64,000 nt of DNA from Aporhodopirellula aestuarii (GCF_023701485.1 NZ_JAMQBK010000031.1:62001-126000), one strand, 5' to 3'. Shown: positions 9,086 through 19,486, counted from the first letter of the stretch. A program made the numbers and translations. The notes: generated from the sequence alone by a model not told the origin.

Positions 9086-11454
9086 GCCTGTCGTCCAAGG
9101 AAAAACGAAAAGCCGCGATGCGTGCCGGGCGTCCCCGGTTCAGTGCAATCCGTTTGATGTACACGCGTGAGATGCGTGATCAACTGCGCGATCGCCGGAC
9201 TCTGTTCACGATCGCAGTCCTGCCGATGCTGCTCTATCCGTTGGTCGGCATGCTGTTATTGCAGATCGCTCAGTTCACCCGCCAACACACGATTTCGGTC
9301 TGCGTAATCGGTGTCGAGCATGTCACCGACGACGCGGAGCATGCGGAAACAAACACCTTTGTTTCGCCGCTGTTGGTCACCGTAGAGGACGAAGAGGAAG
9401 CGAGCCCGTCTCGGTTGCAACCTCTTGGCGTGAGTGAATCGACACCTGTTCGGTTCTCGAAAACACTATGGGATTCCGATTCGAACATTGACGTTTACGC
9501 TTATTCGGCGGCCGAATTGTCGCGTTCGGGTGACTTGGAAGAACGTGCTCAAGATTGGGTGCGTGACCAGGTATTCGACTGCGTCGTTTGCGTTCGGCAA
9601 CCACTCGGCGTTAACGGCCCGGTGATCATGCAGGACAACCAGGAAACCGACGCCGCTGGTGCATCCGTGGGGTTGTATTACAACGTCGCGTCGGATCAAT
9701 CGATGATTGCGAAAGACCGCATGGTCTCGATCTTAAATCGCTGGCGCGGTAGCTGGGTTCGAACTCGGTTGTCCGATGCGGGTGTCGAATTGTCGGTGCT
9801 GGATCCCTTCAAGATTAACGATTGTGACATCGCCCCCGAACGAACCCGCGAAGCGGCGTTCTGGAGCAAGCTGCTGCCGTTTATCATGCTCGTGTGGGCA
9901 ATGACGGGTGCGTTTTATCCCGCGATTGACCTGGTCGCTGGAGAGAAGGAACGCGGTACGCTCGAAACGTTATTGTGCAGCCCCGCGCTGCGTAGCGAAA
10001 TCGTGTGGGGCAAACTCGGTGCAGTTATGACGTTCAGCATGATGACGGCGTTACTGAATGCCTCGTCGATGCTTGTCACCAGTTCATTCGTATTCAATCA
10101 AATTGGTGTCGGGCCGGCTGGTTCGTCGATGGGCGCACCACCACTGATCCCGATGCTGTGGCTGCTGGTCGCGCTTATTCCACTGTCGGCTCTGTTTAGC
10201 GCATTGGCACTCGCTGTTGCCGCCATGGCACGTAGCAGTAAAGAGGGCCAGTATTATCTGATGCCACTGATGATGGTCACCCTGCCACTGGTGCTTTTGC
10301 CGATGTTACCGGGCACGACCTTGAATCTCGGCACCAGCCTGATCCCGGTGACAGGCATGTTTTTATTGGTTCGTAGTTTGGTCGAAGGCCAACACATGGA
10401 GGCACTCACCTACCTGCCGATGGTGGCGGTGGTGACGTCGGTGTGCCTGAGCCTCGCAACACGTTGGGCGAAGCGACAGTTCGAGTCTGAATCGGTGCTC
10501 TTCGGCGACGGTGACCAGTGGGAACTTGGTGCCTGGATGCGACACTTGTGGCGTGACCGGCAACGAGCCGCGACACCGACAATTGCGTTTGGTTGTGGTG
10601 CCGTTATTCTGGTGGCGTTATTCTTCGGCAAGCTCGCCGTGACGGAAATGCCAGATACGTTTGGCGGCATCGCCAAATTGATCTTCTTGCCACAGTTCGG
10701 CTTGATCCTGGCCCCGACCCTGCTCATGGCAACGATGATGACCACGTCGCTGCGAACGAGCCTTCGTTTGAATACGGTCAATTGGCGGATCTGGTCACTC
10801 GTCGCTGTTTTAGCCGTGATGCTGCATCCGCTGTACATGCAACTCGCCGGATTGATCGGTCAGATGTATCCGCTGAGCCCTCAGGCACTCGAGGCGATGC
10901 GGCCATTCGGCGAACACATCTCATCTGCCCCATGGTTGTCCGTGATCCTCTTGATGGCGGTTGTGCCTGCGATCTGTGAAGAACTCGCCTTTCGCGGATT
11001 CATCTTCGGGGGATTGGTGCGGAACAACAGCCCCGTGCGTGCCGTTCTGGTTACCGCGTTCATGTTTGGAATTTCACACGGTGTTCTGCAACAGTCGATC
11101 TCGGCGACCTTCATGGGAATCCTGCTCGGCTGGGTTGCCCTCCGCACCGGGAGTGTTCTGCCGGGGATTCTGATTCACTTTGGCAACAACGCCCTGTCAG
11201 TTTCGCTCGGACGGATTGCTGAATTGCAACTGCCGGGGATGCAAAACTTGATTTCGGTCGATGCCGTCAGTCAGGCTCCGCAGTACCATCCGATTTGGAC
11301 GGGGTGTGCGTTGTTCGTTTCGGTCGCCTGCTTGATCGGGATGTACCGAATCACCGCCGACATGGACGTGATGGAAAATAACGATGTGCTCGCCGACCGA
11401 ATCATTTCGGATCAACCGGTGCGAGATCCATCACTCAAGCAGTACGCGTCATAA
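9082..11454 (+). CDS. natB: NatB-type ABC permease fused to a CPBP-family membrane protease
   Basis: A 790-residue fusion. Residues 1-500 form a NatB/ABC-2 permease: one helix near residue 40 ([20 protein letters not shown]), a large extracytoplasmic loop of about 200 residues, then five or so helices after [12 protein letters not shown]. Residues 500-760 carry more helices and the motifs of CPBP (CAAX protease and bacteriocin-processing) proteins: EELAFRG near residue 633, FGISH near 662 and HFGNN near 699, which supply the catalytic and metal-binding residues. The ATPase gene overlaps by four bases. Fusion of the exporter permease with a CPBP domain suggests a coupled processing or quality-control step; this is inference. 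The 3' end overlaps the convergent hydrolase gene by six bases. Confidence 0.85.
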   Translation: MSLSSKEKRKAAMRAGRPRFSAIRLMYTREMRDQLRDRRTLFTIAVLPMLLYPLVGMLLLQIAQFTRQHTISVCVIGVEHVTDDAEHAETNTFVSPLLVTVEDEEEASPSRLQPLGVSESTPVRFSKTLWDSDSNIDVYAYSAAELSRSGDLEERAQDWVRDQVFDCVVCVRQPLGVNGPVIMQDNQETDAAGASVGLYYNVASDQSMIAKDRMVSILNRWRGSWVRTRLSDAGVELSVLDPFKINDCDIAPERTREAAFWSKLLPFIMLVWAMTGAFYPAIDLVAGEKERGTLETLLCSPALRSEIVWGKLGAVMTFSMMTALLNASSMLVTSSFVFNQIGVGPAGSSMGAPPLIPMLWLLVALIPLSALFSALALAVAAMARSSKEGQYYLMPLMMVTLPLVLLPMLPGTTLNLGTSLIPVTGMFLLVRSLVEGQHMEALTYLPMVAVVTSVCLSLATRWAKRQFESESVLFGDGDQWELGAWMRHLWRDRQRAATPTIAFGCGAVILVALFFGKLAVTEMPDTFGGIAKLIFLPQFGLILAPTLLMATMMTTSLRTSLRLNTVNWRIWSLVAVLAVMLHPLYMQLAGLIGQMYPLSPQALEAMRPFGEHISSAPWLSVILLMAVVPAICEELAFRGFIFGGLVRNNSPVRAVLVTAFMFGISHGVLQQSISATFMGILLGWVALRTGSVLPGILIHFGNNALSVSLGRIAELQLPGMQNLISVDAVSQAPQYHPIWTGCALFVSVACLIGMYRITADMDVMENNDVLADRIISDQPVRDPSLKQYAS

Positions 11455-12432
11455 CGGACCGGATAGTGCCGATTGGTTCTCAAGCTGTCTGAGACCTTCA
11501 AGCTTTCTAAGCTCCTCGAGTGCCCGCTCGAGGGGCTGTTTTGATATCGGATCGTTGTGATACAAGCCTGGAACTTCGACCCAGGCTTTGTAACGCGTTG
11601 CCAGCGAATCAAACAACTGTCGCCCATTTTTCATCGGCACGATCCGGTCCGGTGTGCCGTGGATCTGGACAACGCAGCCTTGAAAGTCGCTTAGTCGCGA
11701 GGAACTGTCGAATCGATTGCGCATCAACCACTGAACCGGCAGCCACGTGAACCGGTCCGCCCCCACATTAACGGTACTATCAAAGGTGCGATCGAGGACC
11801 AACGAGTGTGGCGGCGTGTTTCGCTCTTGCAGCAGCTCGACGAGTCCCGCGGCAATGCCCCCACCGAGCGACCGGCCATAGATCGTAATTTGCTCGGGTG
11901 GCACCCTCGTTAACTCGGACAGGGCATCCATTGCGGACAACGCGTCCGATACGCAAGTCGATTCCGTCGGTGTGAAACCTTCGTTCTGGAACCCACGGTA
12001 CTCGGCCGTGAAGACGCTCGCGTTCATCGCATCAGACAGCAACCGCGTCCAACCATCCATGTCCATCGCGCGGATTCCGTTGCCGTGTAAAAACAGAATG
12101 ACACGGTCGGCGTCAGAGCGGATGAGTAATCGACCTTTCAGTTCAGCCTCGTCGACCGCCCGATAGGCGAACGTCGTGATCATGTTGGTGATAGGTGCGT
12201 CGGGGTCGAACTGCGGCCCATTATCCGAAGATGGCGGCCCCATGTAGGCCCCCGGAAACACCAATCGCGTTTCCAGCAGGACCATCGCGACGCAAAGCAC
12301 CCCATAGGCCACTGCGATGGACGTGATCGCCCTCCGCGTCCGGTGCCATAGGAAACGGACAGGAGATTTGGCTGATTGCGCGGATGATTCAGGTTTTGCC
12401 GAGGTGGCTTCTTCCATGAGGGACGCTTTCAT
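11449..12432 (-). CDS. Membrane-anchored alpha/beta hydrolase
   Basis: A 327-residue alpha/beta-hydrolase fold protein. An N-terminal membrane segment (AITSIAVAYGVLCVAMVLL) would leave the enzyme tethered outside the cytoplasmic membrane. The fold shows the oxyanion HGNGIR, the nucleophile elbow YGRSLGGGIA, a late acid in HGTPDRIVP and His in GLYHNDP. The closest known group is the BEM46/ABHD13-like serine hydrolases, whose substrates are poorly known. The start at 12432 (MKASLMEEATS) is preferred; 12417 is an alternative, and the frame is open to 12552. It is divergent from the small protein starting at 12564 and convergent with natB. Confidence 0.75.
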   Translation of the reverse strand: MKASLMEEATSAKPESSAQSAKSPVRFLWHRTRRAITSIAVAYGVLCVAMVLLETRLVFPGAYMGPPSSDNGPQFDPDAPITNMITTFAYRAVDEAELKGRLLIRSDADRVILFLHGNGIRAMDMDGWTRLLSDAMNASVFTAEYRGFQNEGFTPTESTCVSDALSAMDALSELTRVPPEQITIYGRSLGGGIAAGLVELLQERNTPPHSLVLDRTFDSTVNVGADRFTWLPVQWLMRNRFDSSSRLSDFQGCVVQIHGTPDRIVPMKNGRQLFDSLATRYKAWVEVPGLYHNDPISKQPLERALEELRKLEGLRQLENQSALSGPL

Positions 12433-12563
12433 CAAATGAGATCGGCGATTGACCGTTGCTGTCGCTCGCCGGGTGCTAGGTTTGAACGTACAAATGTAGC
12501 CGAATTCGCTGGATTTTGGACTGCCCGCTCGATCGAGCGAACCTCCCACCACCGACGACAGTG

Positions 12564-13049
12564 ATGTTTCCCCGTAACCGATTTACCGACATTCAATCGC
12601 AGTCAACGTCAATCGCCGCGATCACCCGTGGACGTATCATCATGCGAGCCGGCCGATTGGTCGCGATTGAGCAACATTGGTTGCGCAGCCCGGTTTCGGT
12701 GGCTCAGATTTGGTGGGAGTCGAATCATGGGCGGTTGCGAGGTGATGAATGTTTGCTGGATTATCACATTCCGCGTGGTCTGCCATCCTTCATTACCCTC
12801 GATTACATCCGCAGCGGCAGCGAAACGCAATACAAAACTTTCATCGGTGCCTGCCACATACTCAACGAGGTCGCACGGCTGCGTCGCGCCGACGCGATCG
12901 TCGCTCACGTCACCAACGTACGTATCAGTGACCGATTGCTCCAACGTTTGGGGTGGCAACGTCACTTGGAGCACTGGAAAGGACGTCATTACATCCGTCG
13001 ATTCTATGACGGCTACCCGACGCTACCGAACAGTTACTGCGGCGCGTAA
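12564..13049 (+). CDS. Conserved hypothetical protein, possibly GNAT-like
   Basis: A 161-residue soluble protein that I do not recognise with certainty. The C-terminal stretch NVRISDRLLQRLGW then HYIRRFYDGYP resembles the end of an N-acetyltransferase fold, where a NxxSxRLLxRLGW pattern marks the acetyl-CoA-binding helix, but a clear acetyl-CoA loop (Q/RxxGxG/A) is missing. The start at ATG 12564 (MFPRNRFTDI) is preferred; an in-frame ATG at 12516 would add 16 residues that overlap the promoter region of the divergent hydrolase. The stop overlaps the end of the convergent hydrolase gene by 16 bases. Codon use is normal for the window. Confidence 0.6.
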   Translation: MFPRNRFTDIQSQSTSIAAITRGRIIMRAGRLVAIEQHWLRSPVSVAQIWWESNHGRLRGDECLLDYHIPRGLPSFITLDYIRSGSETQYKTFIGACHILNEVARLRRADAIVAHVTNVRISDRLLQRLGWQRHLEHWKGRHYIRRFYDGYPTLPNSYCGA

Positions 13050-13921
13050 CGTTTCAAAAAATCAGCGGTCACGTTGGCGACATATTCGGCGTCACCCGGA
13101 TGGTTGACGAGCAGATGGTCGGCGCCGCTGAGCGTGATCAAACTGCAACCGGGTAATCCGTCTTCGTCTTCGACGAGGCTCGCGATTCGCAGCGCGTGAT
13201 CATAGCCGAGGGTTTGGTCCACCGGCGAATGGAACGCCAACACTCTGCTGCGGATCCGATTCAGGTGATCGGCGAGTTGGTGGGACCGAAAGTCCTCCAC
13301 CATTTTCCGAGGTATCGTCCAGGTGCGGCCACCGATGACGACATCGCCTCGTCCGCTGTGTTCAATTTCTGGGTTCATGCGGGTGAGCAACTCCGCAAGA
13401 TGCTGGGTGTCGCTCGGCGCCGCGATGCTCACGATGGCGGCGATTTTTTCGCGAACGGAATCTGCAATCGGTTTGTGTACATGCCCTGGCATTCCCGCCG
13501 CTATCGCCAGCGAGGCCGCTCCGCCAAAGCTGTGTCCGATCAGCCCGGTTACGGTACCGATTGATTCCGTTGCGAACGTGATCGCCGCCGACAAGTCGGC
13601 GAGGTTGGTCGAGAAATTGGTGTCGGCAAAGTCGCCTTCGCTTCCTCCGAGGCCCGTCATGTCATATCTCAGAACCGCGATGCCGGCTTCTGCCAAGCTT
13701 CTTGAAATCCGCGTGATCGCTTTGAGGTCTTTATTGCAGGTGAAACAATGACTGAAGACCACCACGGGGACCGCGGTGGATTCCAAGCTCGGCTTATCAG
13801 AGACAGGACGCACGGGCCGATCGATAATGCCGGCCAGTGCAAACCCGCATCCGCCTTCAAAGCGAACCCGATACGATCGGCGTTCGAAACGATCTGCCTG
13901 TGACATGGCAGCTTCGCTCAC
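13034..13921 (-). CDS. Alpha/beta hydrolase (OsmC-partner-type)
   Basis: A 295-residue cytosolic alpha/beta hydrolase. It shows the oxyanion region [11 protein letters not shown], the nucleophile elbow [10 protein letters not shown], Asp in FHSPVDQTL and catalytic His in SGADHLLV. The [10 protein letters not shown] sequence with its two Cys is characteristic of hydrolases that in many bacteria are fused or adjacent to OsmC peroxidases; no OsmC gene is visible here. The gene follows floA with a four-base overlap (stop of floA at 13918-13920 inside the start region), so it is translated from the floA message. Substrate is unknown. Confidence 0.75.
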   Translation of the reverse strand: MSEAAMSQADRFERRSYRVRFEGGCGFALAGIIDRPVRPVSDKPSLESTAVPVVVFSHCFTCNKDLKAITRISRSLAEAGIAVLRYDMTGLGGSEGDFADTNFSTNLADLSAAITFATESIGTVTGLIGHSFGGAASLAIAAGMPGHVHKPIADSVREKIAAIVSIAAPSDTQHLAELLTRMNPEIEHSGRGDVVIGGRTWTIPRKMVEDFRSHQLADHLNRIRSRVLAFHSPVDQTLGYDHALRIASLVEDEDGLPGCSLITLSGADHLLVNHPGDAEYVANVTADFLKRYAPQ

Positions 13922-15021
13922 GTCGATTGATCCATGGGGAGATTGGAATCTGTCGAGCCGATGCGTCCGGCTTGAAACGCTTCGGCCATCGCTTTGGGAA
14001 CTTCCGCTTCGGCAAGAACGAGTCGCGATCGGTTTTCCGAAACGCGGGCCTTCATTTGTTGTTCCTCGGCGATCGCCTCGGCACGTCGACGTTCGGCTTG
14101 AGCTCTCGCGACACGCGTGTCCGCTTCCGCTTGATCACTCTGCAACCGGGCGCCGATGTTCTCACCGACGTCGATGTCGGCGATGTCAATCGATACGATC
14201 TCGAACGCGGTTTGTGCGTCGAGGGCGCGTGACAGCACGACGCGGGTGATCATGTCTGGATTTTCGAGGACGTCGAAGTGCGATTCGGCTGACCCGATCG
14301 AGCTGATGATTGCTTCACCCACCCGGGCGATGATGGTGTCTTCGGTCGCTCCACCGATCAGTTGTTCGATGTTGGTTCTCACCGTTACACGAGCCCGTAC
14401 CCGCAGTTCGATACCGTTTTTTGTGATGGCGCTGAGGGTTGTTTTGCCACTGCGTTTTGGGTCGGGGCAATCAATGACTTTGGGATACACACTCGTTTGG
14501 ACGGCATCGAGCACGTCGCGGCCAGCCAAGTCGATCGCGGCGGCTTGATCGAAGTCCAACGGAATGCGAGCACGGTGGGCAGCGATGATCGCATGGATCA
14601 CGTTCATGACGTTGCCGCCGGCGAGGTAGTGTGCCTCCAGGCGATGGGTGCTGATCCCGTCACCGCGGCTGATGTTCAGTTTCGCTTGTGCTGCCATCAC
14701 TTTGGCCTGCACGATCACGTTCGGATTGACCTTGGTGAAGTGCATGCGGATCAGATTGGCGAGCTTCACGTCGGCTTCCGACATGAACGCCTGGAACCAT
14801 AGTTTCCCGTACTGGATCAGGAAGAAACCGAGGATCGCCGCAAACGACAACGCGATCAGGATGCCGACAATAATCGCAACGCTATAAAGGCTGAACGGTG
14901 TTTCAGCCTCCGCGAGGAGGCTGGCGGCGAAGGTCGAATGCAAGGTGGCGGCGTGACCAAGGATTGGTTCGAGTGCAGCTAACATGAGAATCGGTCTGCC
15001 GGAATGGGATTCGTAAAGCAA
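13918..15021 (-). CDS. floA: Flotillin-like protein FloA
   Basis: A 367-residue FloA (former UPF0365) protein. A membrane-inserted hairpin or helix ([20 protein letters not shown], about residues 48-67) is followed by the SPFH/PHB-like region ([20 protein letters not shown]) and a coiled coil rich in Ala, Glu and Arg ([20 protein letters not shown]). In Bacillus FloA organises functional membrane microdomains together with FloT. About 30 residues precede the membrane part, more than usual, so initiation at Met13 (14985) is possible. The downstream alpha/beta hydrolase overlaps by four bases; the usual NfeD partner is absent. Confidence 0.9.
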   Translation of the reverse strand: MLYESHSGRPILMLAALEPILGHAATLHSTFAASLLAEAETPFSLYSVAIIVGILIALSFAAILGFFLIQYGKLWFQAFMSEADVKLANLIRMHFTKVNPNVIVQAKVMAAQAKLNISRGDGISTHRLEAHYLAGGNVMNVIHAIIAAHRARIPLDFDQAAAIDLAGRDVLDAVQTSVYPKVIDCPDPKRSGKTTLSAITKNGIELRVRARVTVRTNIEQLIGGATEDTIIARVGEAIISSIGSAESHFDVLENPDMITRVVLSRALDAQTAFEIVSIDIADIDVGENIGARLQSDQAEADTRVARAQAERRRAEAIAEEQQMKARVSENRSRLVLAEAEVPKAMAEAFQAGRIGSTDSNLPMDQST

Positions 15022-15301
15022 TATCGCTTGAAACGCGTCTGCTGAGAGATCCCATGGTAGCCGATAACTCAGTGACTTTGCACATGGCAGGAAACGAAAT
15101 CCGATCGCCCGACCACGGGAGAAAAGATGCGTGTTTGGTCACCAAGACGCGACGGCGGCAGAATCGCACAGGAACGTTTTGCCGCGAAATCGGGTTGAGT
15201 GCACTCGCCAACGCGGCACAGGACGCGAGTCGCGGGAGCCGCGCAACCAAACTTTGCTGCTGGCTCTTCACTCGTTCGCAAAGTAGCTCGTCGGGCTCGG
15301 C

Positions 15302-17095
15302 CTATTTGCCCCAGCCCGCGACGTCGATCAACATGTCGGTGAGCGAACTCACCGGGGCCGCCGGTTCGGTGTAGCTCCACATGTTGCGGACCAAATCGGT
15401 CATCAACATTCCGCCCAAACTCATCACCATCAAGATCAACATCAAGCCAACGGTTTGCAACAGCGTGAAGGGGATTTCGTATCCCGCGACGCCACCCACC
15501 GCGGCTGCGGCCGGTCGTTCGTACGCACTGTCATCCGGGGTAAACGGCTCTTCGGCATGTTCGACGCCTTCGTCGATCCCTTCGACACCCCCAAAAACGT
15601 CGCCGCCTTCCTCTCCGAAGACCTCGGCGTCTTGGACCACCGCTTCTTCGACGAATGCCGGCTCGTCAAAGCCGCCACTGCCGAAGGAGTCTGAGTTCTC
15701 GACATCGATCTCTTGTGATTCGCTCTCGTCGGACGCTTCGAGCTGGATCCCGGAAGGTGAGAGTTGGAATTCTTCATCTGAGGGGAAGTCCAGGTTCGCG
15801 CCGCTGCCGTCCTCGGGAATCAGCCCCGATCCGTAACCGCTGCTGCCCGACCCTGAGCCACTGCCACTGCCCTCAACCAGTTCCGCACCCAGATCGAGTG
15901 CCGAGATACTGCTGCCGGCGAGATCCAATGGCTCGCTCTCAAGCGACAAACCACTGTCCGACGGGCTCATGAGATTGATACCGCTGTCACCAGCGATAGA
16001 AATATCGCTCCCCGCACTGCTGACGATCAGATCGTCGTCGTCGTCGGAGATGACCAAATCGTCGTCGTCCGCCAAGGCGTCATCAACGCCCGAAGATCCA
16101 CCTTCGTCGGCGCCGAGCAGTGAGCTGCCCAAGAGGTTTTCGCTATCACCGCTGAGTAAGCCGCTGCCGACCGAATCGCCGGCGAGCAAATCGAGTTCGC
16201 TGAGCACGTCACCACTGACTTTGCCGACCCCACCGACACCGCTGGCGCTGTCTTGAAGATCGAGGTCCTCCATCATTTCGAGGCTGCTCGCTTTTTCATC
16301 ATTGCCGACCATGCCAAAGTCGATATCCGAATCGCTGCCGAGCAACACGTCGCCCGAATCCGGAGCTGCAACATCTACACCGCTAATGTCGTCAGAGCCT
16401 GGCCCCGCGCCCTTGCCGACTGAAGAAGACGAGCCGCCCTCAATTTCGAGGGCCGGTGAATCATCATCGCCTTCGAGATCCAGAACACTGCCGAGATTGA
16501 ACTCGTCACTGTCTTGCGCCGAACCGGCGGTGGGAGCAGGTTTCTTGCCAGCTGCGGCGGCTTCTTTGGCGGCCAAGTTGAGTTCGCCGCTATCGTGCGA
16601 AATGGCCGAACCGGCGAGATCGAGTTCGTCCAAATCGATCGGCAAGCTGCTGCCACTGCCGCTGCCGCTACCGATCGACGAACCGCCCTCGCCACCTGGA
16701 ATGATTAAGACATCGCTGCCACCTGAACCGTCGCCGGCGATCAAGTTGACGTCGCTATCGCTGCCCGAACTCGAACCTTCCATTCCGAGTTCGATGCTGC
16801 TGCCTCCGCTGCCATCGGCGTCGAGGTTGATTTCATCGAGTTCGATGCCGCTGCCGTCGCCGCCGATCACCTTACCGACTTTTGAGCCAGGGCCGTCGGC
16901 ACCGAGAACCCCTGATCCGAACCCAGATAAATTGGGCAGTTCTTCACGCAGGCGGGCAATTTCCGATTCCGGAAATTTCCAACTCGAACCGTCGCGGAAT
17001 CCGCGAACTTGGCCCTGAGAACGCAAATCGATCAGAGACTGCGTGGGAATGCCGAGCTGTTTTGCGGCTTCTTCGAGCGAGAGATAAGTGGCCAT
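15302..17095 (-). CDS. HTH protein with long Gly/Ser/Asp-rich region and C-terminal membrane segment
   Basis: A 597-residue protein. Residues 1-50 (MATYLSLEEAAKQLGIP through GSSWKFPESEIARLREEL) are an excisionase/MerR-like winged helix. Residues 55-520 are low complexity: Gly, Ser, Asp, Glu and Leu with loosely repeated blocks such as GSGIELDEINLDADGSG, ELDLAGSAIS and ISDDDDDLIVSS. Residues about 540-575 form a hydrophobic helix (LLQTVGLMLILMVMSLGGML). The DNA-binding head and the membrane tail are thus separated by a flexible acidic linker. Planctomycetes carry related proteins of unknown role. A 9-bp inverted repeat lies just upstream. Transcriptional regulation from the membrane or chromosome tethering are both possible. 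Confidence 0.75.
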   Translation of the reverse strand: MATYLSLEEAAKQLGIPTQSLIDLRSQGQVRGFRDGSSWKFPESEIARLREELPNLSGFGSGVLGADGPGSKVGKVIGGDGSGIELDEINLDADGSGGSSIELGMEGSSSGSDSDVNLIAGDGSGGSDVLIIPGGEGGSSIGSGSGSGSSLPIDLDELDLAGSAISHDSGELNLAAKEAAAAGKKPAPTAGSAQDSDEFNLGSVLDLEGDDDSPALEIEGGSSSSVGKGAGPGSDDISGVDVAAPDSGDVLLGSDSDIDFGMVGNDEKASSLEMMEDLDLQDSASGVGGVGKVSGDVLSELDLLAGDSVGSGLLSGDSENLLGSSLLGADEGGSSGVDDALADDDDLVISDDDDDLIVSSAGSDISIAGDSGINLMSPSDSGLSLESEPLDLAGSSISALDLGAELVEGSGSGSGSGSSGYGSGLIPEDGSGANLDFPSDEEFQLSPSGIQLEASDESESQEIDVENSDSFGSGGFDEPAFVEEAVVQDAEVFGEEGGDVFGGVEGIDEGVEHAEEPFTPDDSAYERPAAAAVGGVAGYEIPFTLLQTVGLMLILMVMSLGGMLMTDLVRNMWSYTEPAAPVSSLTDMLIDVAGWGK

Positions 17096-17111
17096 GGCAA
17101 CGCGAGGTTTC

Positions 17112-17156
17112 GAAAAGGGGCGTTAAGAAAATTGGCGAATTCGTACACCCCTTTTC
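17112..17156. promoter_or_regulatory. 9-bp perfect inverted repeat upstream of the HTH gene
   Basis: GAAAAGGGG at 17112-17120 and its exact reverse complement CCCCTTTTC at 17148-17156, with 27 bases between, lie 17 bases before the HTH gene start and 60 bases after the end of the upstream gene. It may be an operator for the HTH protein itself or a weak long-loop terminator. Which of these applies cannot be told from sequence. Confidence 0.4.
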
Positions 17157-17215
17157 CTACGTGCCGTTCTTTCGAATCGATCGCGTATGCGGTCTGACGT
17201 CCGAGCGTCGATCGA

Positions 17216-17686
17216 TTAATTCGATCGAGGCGGGAGTCCTTGCATCCGACGGATTTGATCGGCCAGTGGCGGGGTGACGTTCAGTTCTAGGGTGAAGTCG
17301 GCGGCAATTTCGCGGCTGCTGACCAGCCGGATTTTGCCTTCAGAACCAACATGATACACCGCCATCCATCGTTTTTCCGCATCTACGATCGTAATTACTT
17401 GAGTTCCCGAGTCGTCAACGTGGGAAAATCCGATCAAATCCCCCGAACCGGCAACATCACGCCCGTCGCGAGACTCGATCACCGTCACTTGGCTCCCAGC
17501 CACCTCCCCGAATTCGGGAGCGACTGCCCCCAATTGTTGGGGCACCGAGGAATATCCAGGAGTTTGTGCCGTGACCGATGGGGAACTCCCCGAGGCCCAG
17601 ATCGCGCCGATCAGGATTCCGAGGGCCAAAGGCAGCAGGCTCGGCGCAATTCGTTTGAACCGCGAAGGAAAGAGGGAAGGATTCAT
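17216..17686 (-). CDS. Small exported hypothetical protein
   Basis: A 156-residue protein with an N-terminal basic region and a hydrophobic stretch (LLPLALGILIGAIWASG, residues 17-33), followed by a Ser/Thr/Gln-rich segment. This is a signal peptide or single anchor. The remaining 120 residues look like a beta-rich domain (QVITIVDAEKRWMAVYHVGS; IRLVSSREIAADFTLELNV) that I do not recognise. It is divergent from the stator-like operon with a 270-base spacer and upstream of the HTH gene on the same strand. Related small proteins with 'VITVVDPKTRVLAVYH'-like cores are, as far as I recall, common in planctomycetes, without known function. Confidence 0.65.
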   Translation of the reverse strand: MNPSLFPSRFKRIAPSLLPLALGILIGAIWASGSSPSVTAQTPGYSSVPQQLGAVAPEFGEVAGSQVTVIESRDGRDVAGSGDLIGFSHVDDSGTQVITIVDAEKRWMAVYHVGSEGKIRLVSSREIAADFTLELNVTPPLADQIRRMQGLPPRSN

Positions 17687-17956
17687 AGCGGGGGTCCAAA
17701 GAGTTGGAAACGGATTCGCAATCGCGAAATGTGCGGCAGTTCATCCTGCAGCCCCTCCTTTACCTGGGATCGAAACCCGGTCGCAAACCCGAAATCATAG
17801 CGATTTGGTCAAGTTTGACGGTTGTGTCGGTCGATCTGGTTGTTCGTACGCACTCCATGATATGGTCGCTCACGTACGCGTCGGAACCTCTGCGCGGGCA
17901 TACGACAAACCACGCCTCGGCCCAGCGGCCTCCATCTCGATCGGAAAAGGAGTCCC

Positions 17957-19486
17957 ATGACTCAACCTCCCGAACCCGTTTCAGTAAGCCATCAAATGTT
18001 CATGCAGGATTCGCCGGCTCGGAAATCACCAGCGATGGCGTTGGTCACCAAGCTCACGCCCCTGGCAATCGGGCTGGCTGGCGGCTGTGCGTTTTATGCA
18101 GTCGTGCTGGCCGTCGATTGGGCACCTCTGAACCGATATTTTCTCGGTCACCCCGTCGCCGTCGCCGCGACGATGTTGTTCGCCGTGGCCGTTTCGATTC
18201 TCGCGTTCATGACGCTCGACACCGCGTCGCAGCAACGTTCGATGCGTCTGCTCCGCGACGCCGATTTAATGCCGCCGCCGGCTCAGGAAGACAAACCGCT
18301 GTCGCCGGCGCAGCGTTGGCGAGACGAAAACGATGCCGGGCACGCGGCTCGAATGTGGCGAGTGGGACTGAGCAAATTACCCGCCGCGACTCGTAGCAGC
18401 GCCCTCGTGCGACGTCTCGATGAAGTCCTCACGCGGCAATCGCATCGCACAACGACGGGTGAATTGCCGGAAGATCTGAGAGAGTTGTCGGTTCGCGACG
18501 CGGATGCCGCACACGATTCGCTCGGATTGATTCGGATCATCGTGTGGGCGATCCCAATGCTCGGGTTCCTCGGTACCGTGATCGGGATTACGCAAACTCT
18601 TGGCGGGCTCGACTTCACCGACGGGACCGCCGCGGTGGACCGGCTCAAAAGCGGTTTGTATGTGGCGTTCGACACCACCGCGTTGGGACTCGTGCTTTCC
18701 GTTGTTGCCATCTTCTTGCAGTTCCCGGTCGAACGAGGGTTGCAGAGCTTGCTGGTCGATATCGACGAACGGGTGCGAGATTTGGTGTCGTTGGGATTGC
18801 CCAGCGAAAATCCGGCAGATAACCAAACGGCCATGATCACGCATCTGTGCCGAGGGATTGAAACCGCGGTCGCTGAATCGTTGGCCACCCAGGCGAAATT
18901 GTGGCGGGAAACGATTGAGGAAGCCCAAGAAGCTTGGCGCAGCCAGCACAACGAGGGCGCCGAGCAGTTCCGTCAATTGCTGCAGTCCGCGATGAAGCCG
19001 GCCCTGACACATCACGCCGACCGCATCGACGCCTCGATCGGCCGACTCGATGGGGCCGCCCATTCGGTCGAAAATGCATTGCGGGAACAGACCGCGGTGT
19101 GGCGTGGTGCGTTGCAAGAAACCGCATCGGAAGTGCAAACGCATCGCCGAACTCTGTTGACGCACACCGAGGCGATGACGACGCTCGCGACACGCCAAAG
19201 CGAACAAGATGCCTCGCTTCGAGACGCGTTGAAACGCGTCGTTTCCGATCGCAATTCAAAGAGCGAACCCAAGTCCGCTCCGGCACTCGATCCCGCGGTA
19301 ACCCAAGCCATGACGACGCTCGCACGGGCCGTCGATCTGCTTTCGACCCGTTTGCCGCTGCCGCCAGAACGGCCCACGCGAACCTCCGCAGGTCCTGGCC
19401 GCGGTGCCAGAGCGGCCGGCAACTCGAATGCCGGTACGAGAGCCAATGGTGCCGCCGATCGTGACTCCCTAGGACGTGCGGCATGA
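17957..19486 (+). CDS. MotA/TolQ/ExbB-family proton channel with long coiled-coil tail
   Basis: A 509-residue membrane protein. Two helices (about residues 25-50 and 58-85) are followed by a cytoplasmic stretch and two helices carrying the MotA/TolQ/ExbB core (IVWAIPMLGFLGTVIGITQT, residues 195-214; AFDTTALGLVLSVVAIFLQF, residues 236-255). Residues 290-440 are a cytoplasmic helical, coiled-coil-like tail. In this family five such subunits surround two MotB/TolR-type subunits and use proton flow to drive rotation or force. The next two genes overlap head to tail in ATGA and encode single-pass proteins in the MotB/TolR position. The extended tail resembles ZorA more than ExbB, but no nuclease or helicase follows. 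Confidence 0.85.
   Translation: MTQPPEPVSVSHQMFMQDSPARKSPAMALVTKLTPLAIGLAGGCAFYAVVLAVDWAPLNRYFLGHPVAVAATMLFAVAVSILAFMTLDTASQQRSMRLLRDADLMPPPAQEDKPLSPAQRWRDENDAGHAARMWRVGLSKLPAATRSSALVRRLDEVLTRQSHRTTTGELPEDLRELSVRDADAAHDSLGLIRIIVWAIPMLGFLGTVIGITQTLGGLDFTDGTAAVDRLKSGLYVAFDTTALGLVLSVVAIFLQFPVERGLQSLLVDIDERVRDLVSLGLPSENPADNQTAMITHLCRGIETAVAESLATQAKLWRETIEEAQEAWRSQHNEGAEQFRQLLQSAMKPALTHHADRIDASIGRLDGAAHSVENALREQTAVWRGALQETASEVQTHRRTLLTHTEAMTTLATRQSEQDASLRDALKRVVSDRNSKSEPKSAPALDPAVTQAMTTLARAVDLLSTRLPLPPERPTRTSAGPGRGARAAGNSNAGTRANGAADRDSLGRAA

Noticed and set aside
9082-11454. Bacteriocin or lantibiotic export locus because of the CPBP domain
   Set aside because: No precursor peptide or modification enzyme gene lies beside natAB.
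15381-17018. Plus-strand Ser/Pro-rich frames opposite the HTH low-complexity gene
   Set aside because: They mirror the GSD-rich repeats; the minus-strand frame has a HTH head and a membrane end, the plus frames have neither.
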